From positions 42,678,658-42,742,657 of the forward strand of contig NC_023749.2 in the NCBI RefSeq assembly GCF_000499845.2: DNA of 64,000 bases, read 5' to 3'. Below the pieces are notes generated by a model that had not been told where the DNA came from, ran no database searches, and saw only the letters and a program-made list of their open reading frames with translations. This stretch comes from Phaseolus vulgaris (taxonomy: Eukaryota > Streptophyta > Magnoliopsida > Fabales > Fabaceae). Made by a program: the position numbers and the translations under genes. Of the stretch, positions 57,899-64,000 are shown one piece after another. Within the stretch, counting starts at the first letter, position 1. Each line of letters starts with the position of its first letter.

Positions 57899-57944
<46 letters not shown>
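57899..57944. repeat. AT microsatellite, about 23 units
   Basis: An uninterrupted AT run. It is a likely length polymorphism. Confidence 0.95.
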
Positions 57945-57947
<3 letters not shown>

Positions 57948-58164
57948 AAATGTAAACCTATTTCTGCAAAATGGGTAGATCCCACAATCCGAAAAGTTTA
58001 TCACTCGTAACCCAATTTCTTAAAAAAAATAATTAAATAAGTAATACCCCCAATATACAATAGAGAATAGGTTTGACAAAAATAAGTATTTTCCATTAAG
58101 ATACAAATAATATTGTTATTACCAAAAATGATTTGGAATCGTGAATGTACAAGCTATACTATTT

Positions 58165-58813
58165 TGTTGACCTTTCGTTGAAGCGCTACATAGCTTCAAT
58201 GATGAAGTCGAACGATAGTTTAATGATAGAAAATTCTCTAATGCTCAAGTCACTAAGAGCTTAGAGATAGATAATAAAGTGAATAATAAGTGTTGAGAAT
58301 CTCTTCGTCATAATTAATAAATCTTGGTAATTGATTTATTGAATATATTCAATGATGACATTCCAATGTCTAGAAATTATATATGTGAGAAGCATTAACT
58401 ATCTATTATCTCTTTGTGATGAAGCTTTTTTCTCCTTCTCTATATAAAGGGAACTTGTGAGGAAGAGAAATGCAAGCAAGTGAGAAGAGCAACATAGATA
58501 TTAAATGAGAGAATTGATATCCACCATAGCGTGAGATTAAAAATCCTAGTGAGAGCCTAGAGAGATATTATATTCCATCCTTGTTGGGTGAGATTAAGTG
58601 TTACCCTCATAGAGTGAGAGAAACCCACTGACGACATTTTTTGGACTAGGTCTCGTGGGTTTTTACTTCTCAAGTTGAGGAGGTTTTCCCACATTACAAA
58701 TACTTGTTATTACTATATTTTGTTCTATTTTCTTATTTTTTGCTTATTGTTTTTGCAAGTGCCGATTTTGTATCTACACAAAGGAGGGATAATTACTTAT
58801 GATTTTCCCAACA
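58165..58813 (+). repeat. copia-C LTR, about 649 bp
   Basis: It starts TGTTGACCTTTCG and ends TTTTCCCAACA, giving TGTTG...CAACA inverted tips. It is followed by AG and then, once the nested CACTA element is removed, directly by the PBS TGGTATCAGAG. The text near 58650-58690 (CTCGTGGGTTTTTAC, GGAGGTTTTCCCACA) is typical of plant copia LTR ends. The second LTR was not found. Confidence 0.7.
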
Positions 58814-58816
58814 AGT

Positions 58817-59709
58817 CACTAGTACAAAAGTTTAAAACAACGACCCATTATTTAATGCGTTTTTGAAACTAACTTGATTTAAGAAGGCATCTATTTGTAA
58901 TAGCCTCATTCTTAAAACTTTTTTTACCCTAATTCAGAAGCGTGCCACTTACGTTTTCATACTCTCCTTTCTCTCGAGCTTCGTTTCTCTTTTGTGCTTC
59001 CTCCATTAACTGTGCTTCCTCTTTTCTTTCTCTCTTCTTTGCATTGTCTTCATGCCATTAGTAAGCATTGTCTTCCTCTCTTCCTCTTCACCATTGATTT
59101 TTGTATGTTTTCCGTTTCTCTTATGTTTTCTCTTATGCCATTGCTAAGGTCACTATTTCATTGGGAAGGTTTTTGTTTGCTCTCTACTATGCCTTCCTCG
59201 TCGTCGTTGTCGCCTTGCTCCGTCGTGTATTTGCGTTTCATTTGGGAAATTTTTATTTGCATTTTTTGGACTTCTATTTATGTTCCTGGTTATCAAGCCT
59301 TCCAATATCAATCCATTATTTGTATTTTTTTTATTTAGAACATGTCAGATTTAGATTCAGATTGGGATGAAACACTAAGAATGTGAAGAGGTATGATATG
59401 GATGCACCAAGAGATCAAAATAAATACTAAAATAATGACCTGTTCTTCGGAAAAGATCAAAGTTGAGAACTTTGATTAGAAACCCAAATAACAGCAAAAA
59501 AGAAAAGAAACCCTAAATGTCATTCGTAAATGTGATTTATAAATTCAACTATGGTAAATGGCCGCATTTATAAATCAAATTTATGAATGCGGCTAAATAG
59601 TCGCCTTCTCATCTCTTCGATTTAAGACTACGTGTACATCAAATGCGGCTATATAGCCGCCGTTTTAAATTGAAAATAGTCGTCGTTGTTTTTCCTTTCT
59701 GCACCCATG
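58817..59709. mobile_element. Non-autonomous CACTA element in copia-C, 893 bp
   Basis: The left end is CACTAGTACAAAAGTTTAAAACAACGACC. The right end, read in complement, is CATGGGTGCAGAAAGGAAAAACAACGAC, which aligns with several changes. It is flanked by the 3-bp duplication AGT (58814-58816 and 59710-59712). Subterminal GCGGCTATATAGCCGC-like palindromes lie at 59540-59670. It contains no transposase gene; short frames at 58994-59370 have no motif. Removing it brings the copia-C LTR and PBS together with the normal 2-bp spacing. Confidence 0.72.
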
Positions 59710-59711
59710 AG

Positions 59712-60550
59712 TGGTATCAGAGGTCTGATACAAGATGGAAGGATTCTTTACTAATGGATACATGTTCAAGTTGACAACAAACAACTATTCCTATTGGAAG
59801 CCCATGATGGAGGATCATTTACACCGTAAGGATATGCACGAGTCCATTTCTTGAAAAGACAAGCCAGAAGGTAAGAATGACAAAGTTTAAGAACTTTTGA
59901 ATCGAAAATATGTTGCAATGATTCGAAAGTATATTGATAGAAGTTTGTTTGAGCATGTGTCCACATACACAAATGCTTATTAGTTGTGGTCAAAACTTGA
60001 ATGTATGATTCAAAAGAAACTCCAAGAAATAAAGTATCTCTTATCAGAAGATTGATGAAACTTGACTACAAGGATGGTCAAAGTATGATGGAGCACTTAA
60101 ATTCATTAAAGGATCTTGCTAATCAATTTACAACGATAGATATAGAGATTGATGATGAGTTGCAAGTACTTTTGTTACTTAGTTCGTTGCCTCAAATTTG
60201 GGACACGCTAGTGGTCACGCTCAACAACTCAGTCCCAGATGGGAAAATCTCAATGGACACTATTTCAGACAATCTGTTGAATGAAGAATCTAGAAGGAAA
60301 GAAAGAAGTACAAATTTCCAATTTGAAGCAAATGTTATAGAGAAACAAGGAAGAAGTGAAACCCAAAGAAATCTCATGTAAGAAATAAAAACAAAGTCAA
60401 ATGTCGATCACAATCTCACAAGAACAATAATATGTTATTATTGTAACAAAGAAGGTCACAAGAGACCTGCAAAAGACAACAAACATAAGAAGAATGCAAA
60501 TGAATATAAGTGGATAGATGTAGAAACCGAAAACAAAAAATAGTATTTTG
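59712..60550 (+). pseudogene. copia-C primer-binding site and gag
   Basis: TGGTATCAGAGG at 59712 is the initiator-Met type PBS. The gag start is ATG at 59735 (MEGFFTNGYMFKLTTNNYSY then WKPMMEDHL). Three stops follow. After a frameshift near 60000 a clean piece reads IRRLMKLDYKDGQSMMEHLN, LSSLPQIWDTLVVTLNNS and NEESRRKER, the UBN2/copia gag. A zinc knuckle, CYYCNKEGHKRPAK, at about 60435 lacks its last cysteine. Protease, integrase and reverse transcriptase were not found downstream, so the element is truncated. Confidence 0.78.
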
Positions 60551-61000
60551 TATGGTACCTTTATGATAGTTCTTATTACCTAAAGCAGGTAAGGGAACAC
60601 CATATGAAAAGGAGAAAATAATGTAGAAGAAGAAGAACTAGAGTAGGAAGAAGAATTTCCTCGATTAAGGGACACAAACATGCAAAATATTGTCTGGGTT
60701 GAGGTAATATGGTCATCTGATTTATGTGGTTTTTGAATTTTAATATTTTCTTGATCAAGTTTTGTTTTTCGTTTAATAGTATCCTCTCAAATTTATTTGT
60801 GGTTAAGAGATATAAAGTAAAAATTTGTTGTTTTGTCTAGGGTTAAAAATGTCCCTATAAAAACAATAAAAAATTAACATGAAAGAAATATGACAATAAA
60901 AGGAAGAAGAAAAATGGAAAACATGTCCTTTGGTTCAATGGTAAGGTACTTCTTTCTTGATAGGTTGATAGAATAGATGTAAGGAGTACTTTTTTTTTAT
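60551..61000. other. Spacer, nothing recognised
   Basis: No coding motif. A phrase GGTTCAATGGTAAGGTAC at about 60942 looks superficially tRNA-like but has no cloverleaf. Confidence 0.4.
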
Positions 61001-61990
61001 TTTGATTTTTCAGTTTTGCTATCTCATGAAATTGCCTAAACTTTTGATCGTCTTATTTTATTACTAGCAAGTCTTCACAAGATGTTTGAACAAAATATTG
61101 GCTAGCTTTAGACAAAAGATTTTCAAAAGGAAAACTAGTCACAAAGATATTTCATTTGTTAGTGAAAGTAATTTTAGGAAAACAACCCTTGTAAAAAAAA
61201 TTGTACTTGAAAAATTCCCAGGGTTGTCTAATAAAAACTCACAAGCTTCTATAAGGATAATGGGACTTAAAACATTTTTATCATAATGTCTTAAAGAAGG
61301 TTTGACTTTCACTTGTTGAGTCACAACGAAATCCCCATCATTTTGAAAGGCCAATATCAATGGAATTGTTATCATCATGATGTGTGGAACAAACTGTGTC
61401 AGTGGAAGAACATTCAAAAAATTGTTGTTCCCGGCTGTAATCAGAAAAATTCAAAGGATATGGAGATATAGGTAAAATATCTTTATTAGATATAAGAGAG
61501 GGAGAAGGAAAAGAAGTTTCAAGTGTTTAAGATGGTACAATAGGATCAACAAAAGAAACATTTTGAGAAGTCTTCTCCCTAAAGTGTGATTTGGGTGATT
61601 AACCTTCCCTTTTGTAATTCGTCCTAGAGTAGGAGGAGTTAGAATATTGATTCACGATATAAGAATTATAGGATACCTCTTTACATGGAGAATAGGGTTG
61701 CTTAAAGGTTTAGTGTTTGGATAATACCCTTCCCCGTGTCCACTCCTAGGTCGATGTGAAGTGTCTCCATATATACTCCTAGACCTATGTGTTTGACTTT
61801 CTTGAGGTTGTTTATATTGTATAAGGAGTTCTGTTATCTCAGAAAGATTTTGAGTTTGTTGGTTTAGTCGTGAACGGATATCTATTGGAGTTTGAGCATT
61901 TATAGTGCCATGAACACCAAATTGATAAAATGGTCTAGTCATGGTTGATTGTAAATAAAATTTTCACAACTGTTTGAAAGAAATCAATTA
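61000..61990 (-). pseudogene. Unrecognised minus-strand coding remnant
   Basis: The frames 61652-61942 (MTRPFYQFGVHGTINAQTPI, NLSEITELLIQ, then a Ser/Arg/His-rich linker) and 61139-61417, with a Ser/Pro-rich sequence in another frame between, look like pieces of one decayed protein. Composition and codon pattern are more protein-like than the surroundings. A retroelement or an endogenous plant pararetrovirus-type protein is possible, but I see no diagnostic motif and make no functional claim. Confidence 0.3.
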
Positions 61991-64000
61991 GAGTGATTTT
62001 GTTTAAAACAATTTTATGGGTGAAGTTTAGTAAAGGAAGCAAAAGTGATAAAGATTCAAGTTCATTCACAGGAAAGCGAGGTAAGTCATCTGGACTTCTT
62101 AAGTACCAAGGCTTTCCTTGCCCGAGCTTACCTTAAAGGTATCTCACAAAAGTTTCCAAAAGAAAACTTCAAAACAATTTTGGAAAACAGGAAAAAAAAT
62201 ATGTAGATATGGAAATGCTCTTAAAAACCAAAGAAAGGTATATCTAGTCACAAGAAAAGAAAACCCTATAGTATCACAGAGACGTAGAAAACAAGAAAAG
62301 AAAAAAAAGAAGGAAATTGTAAAGATAGCAAGAATAAATGCAAATGCTAGTCAAGACCTATGGTGATAATGCAGAGAACACTGAGAGTTCACTAACACAC
62401 TACCACACTAATGCACGAATACTATTACAAAGTTTAGTGAGATTGCTTAATAAAGCATTTTCCCAAACAAAGAAATGAAAACTAATACTCGAGGCAAAAA
62501 GTAAATGCAACATAAAATTAGGTGATACACAAGTTACAAGGAAAAGTAAAAGTGTATAGTAAAACGGTAAATGACATGTTTTGATTTGTGTCCTTTGAAC
62601 TGAAGTATGCTGAAAATTTCTCTGGGATCCATCTTTCTCTTCTTGATAGTAAGTCTAGATAACAAAGGTGAAGCCTCAAGGGATTGGGGTCACCCCACTT
62701 CTTGAAGCACCTTTCAAGCATCACCAACTTACCAAACACAAAAGTAGGAATCCAAGAAAGAAAGCAAGAAAAACTAAATTTTTGGAAAAGCTAAACTCAA
62801 AGGAGATCAGTTGTAACAAACCAGAACAGAGATCCAAGAGAAGACAATAGAAAAATTAAGCCAACCAAGAAAAGGGAGCACCATCAAAAGGACCTAAGAA
62901 AAATTCTAGAAAAGATTAAAATCCAAAAATCTAGAGGAATTGACAGGGACAGTTCCAAAATTTATATAAATTGATTTACAAAGCAGTTGTCTGAAATTTT
63001 TATGGTAAAACTACACTCAATGATGAACAATATGACACAAACTTGAGGCCAATTGGTTCAGTAATCACGGAGAAATAAATGCAACAAGGGCGCACAAATC
63101 GCAAGCAAAGTGGACTAAAAGTGAAAGTAGGTTTTAGGACTGGCCACCAAAAGTGTAAGAATTATGGTAATTTTGATACAATGAATTTGAAGTTGAAAAT
63201 TTAACTGGAGATTGGTAACATAGGAAACAAGATATTGTAAAAGGTTCAGGCTAAATCATCAAGGGAATTAGGTGCAAAAAATTTAAAACCAAGAGCAAAA
63301 CTAGCACTCAAACAGGTTGTCAAACAGAAAAACATCCTAACTTTTGAAATTTATAATTTTTTTGTAGGTACAATTTGGACGTTCCTTTTTTACTGAATAC
63401 AGGTAACATGTTAATGGTGTTACACAAAAAATTTCACAAGTTTTGGTGATAATATTAGATCAAGATAAATTGTGCAAACTGAAAGTAAATCATAAAATTC
63501 TGGAAAACTGAATGAAAACCGAAAGGAAGCAAGAATACATGACAAAATTGCAAGAAATAGTAGGAAACAATGCAAAGAATTACCAAGGAATCAATGGCAA
63601 GGTATGACACTTAGATGTAGGCAACACAAACAGATTACACACAAAAAATTGATGCAAAAAGCAACAAAACTTTGAGCAAACAGTTGATGTGCACTAAACC
63701 AAATATCAAACAACTTGCATGCAACAACAATACATAATGAAATTTGACAAGATTAAACAAAATTGGAATGTGACAGTGGGCATGCGACTAGTAGAAACAC
63801 AAGAGAACACCTAAGTGTGCACAAAAATGGATTAAAACACAAGATTTATCAAGAAATACAAGTATAAGTAAAGAAAACAACAAGAACACCCCTGGTTTTG
63901 ACAGATTTTGGTGCAGATGGTGTGTGAACAAATTGGCCCAAATTGAACCGAACAAACAATAAGGAAATCAAAGGAAAGGCACACAAGAATGAGATAAACG
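61991..64000. other. Non-coding or decayed repeat DNA to the window end
   Basis: The plus strand is A-rich, with short Lys-rich frames (62118-62366, 62668-62850) that look like chance. No LTR, TIR or gene motif was identified. It may be the untranslated part of the element to which the 61000-61990 remnant belongs. Confidence 0.35.

Noticed and set aside
58994..59370. Leu/Phe/Ser-rich frames of 114 and 89 codons
   Set aside because: They lie inside the 893-bp non-autonomous CACTA element, arise from CT-rich sequence and have no domain.
60935..60975. tRNA-like phrase GGTTCAATGGTAAGG (a similar one near 31300)
   Set aside because: No acceptor stem or anticodon arm could be formed around it.

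Overview
The window is plant nuclear DNA, almost certainly from a dicot and probably a legume (inference). It is AT-rich, packed with nested LTR retrotransposons, CACTA transposons and fold-back MITEs, and has host genes with a spliceosomal intron and a S-locus-type lectin receptor. No bacterial-style operons, CRISPR arrays, rRNAs or convincing tRNAs were seen. Most coding sequence belongs to transposable elements. Only two host-type genes are supported: a two-exon defensin-like cysteine-rich peptide gene (5479-7256) and an S-locus glycoprotein / G-type lectin receptor ectodomain (55122-56441) with no visible kinase exons.

Layout. 1-5000: old fragments, namely a CACTA transposase tail, a fold-back CACTA MITE, a 'putative plant transposon protein' remnant and a LINE tail. 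5394-7310: the defensin-like gene. 7620-20263: a truncated minus-strand Ty1/copia element (copia-A), split inside its integrase by an 8,688-bp CACTA element (8139-16826) with a 3-bp target duplication (AAT). A further LTR-like insert lies at about 17780-18713. 20296-26473: a complete but mutated plus-strand Ty1/copia element (copia-B) with two LTRs and the target duplication AAACA.

26480-35100: mostly non-coding repeat debris, with a solo LTR-like sequence (28650-29870), a Ty3/gypsy integrase tail (31652-31885), a SIRE/Maximus-like LTR fragment (32137-33500) and a motif array (34200-34590). 35104-47054: an 11,951-bp minus-strand Ty3/gypsy element of Tat/Ogre type with 891-bp LTRs, the target duplication TAAAT, gag-protease and pol in one frame separated by a single UAG, and a convergent extra gene on the opposite strand (36588-39181). 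The LTRs differ at about 11 sites by eye, so the insertion is recent.

47055-55100: AT-rich DNA with several CACTA fold-back elements and degraded LTRs. 55122-56441: the S-locus glycoprotein-like gene. 58165-60550: a third copia element (copia-C), split between its LTR and primer-binding site by an 893-bp non-autonomous CACTA element with the target duplication AGT. 60560-64000: no assignable gene, apart from an unrecognised minus-strand coding remnant near 61000-61990.

The most useful observations are the split defensin-like gene, which no single-ORF scan would find; the kinase-less receptor; the antisense gene in the Tat element; and three independent cases where target duplications prove the order of nested insertions.
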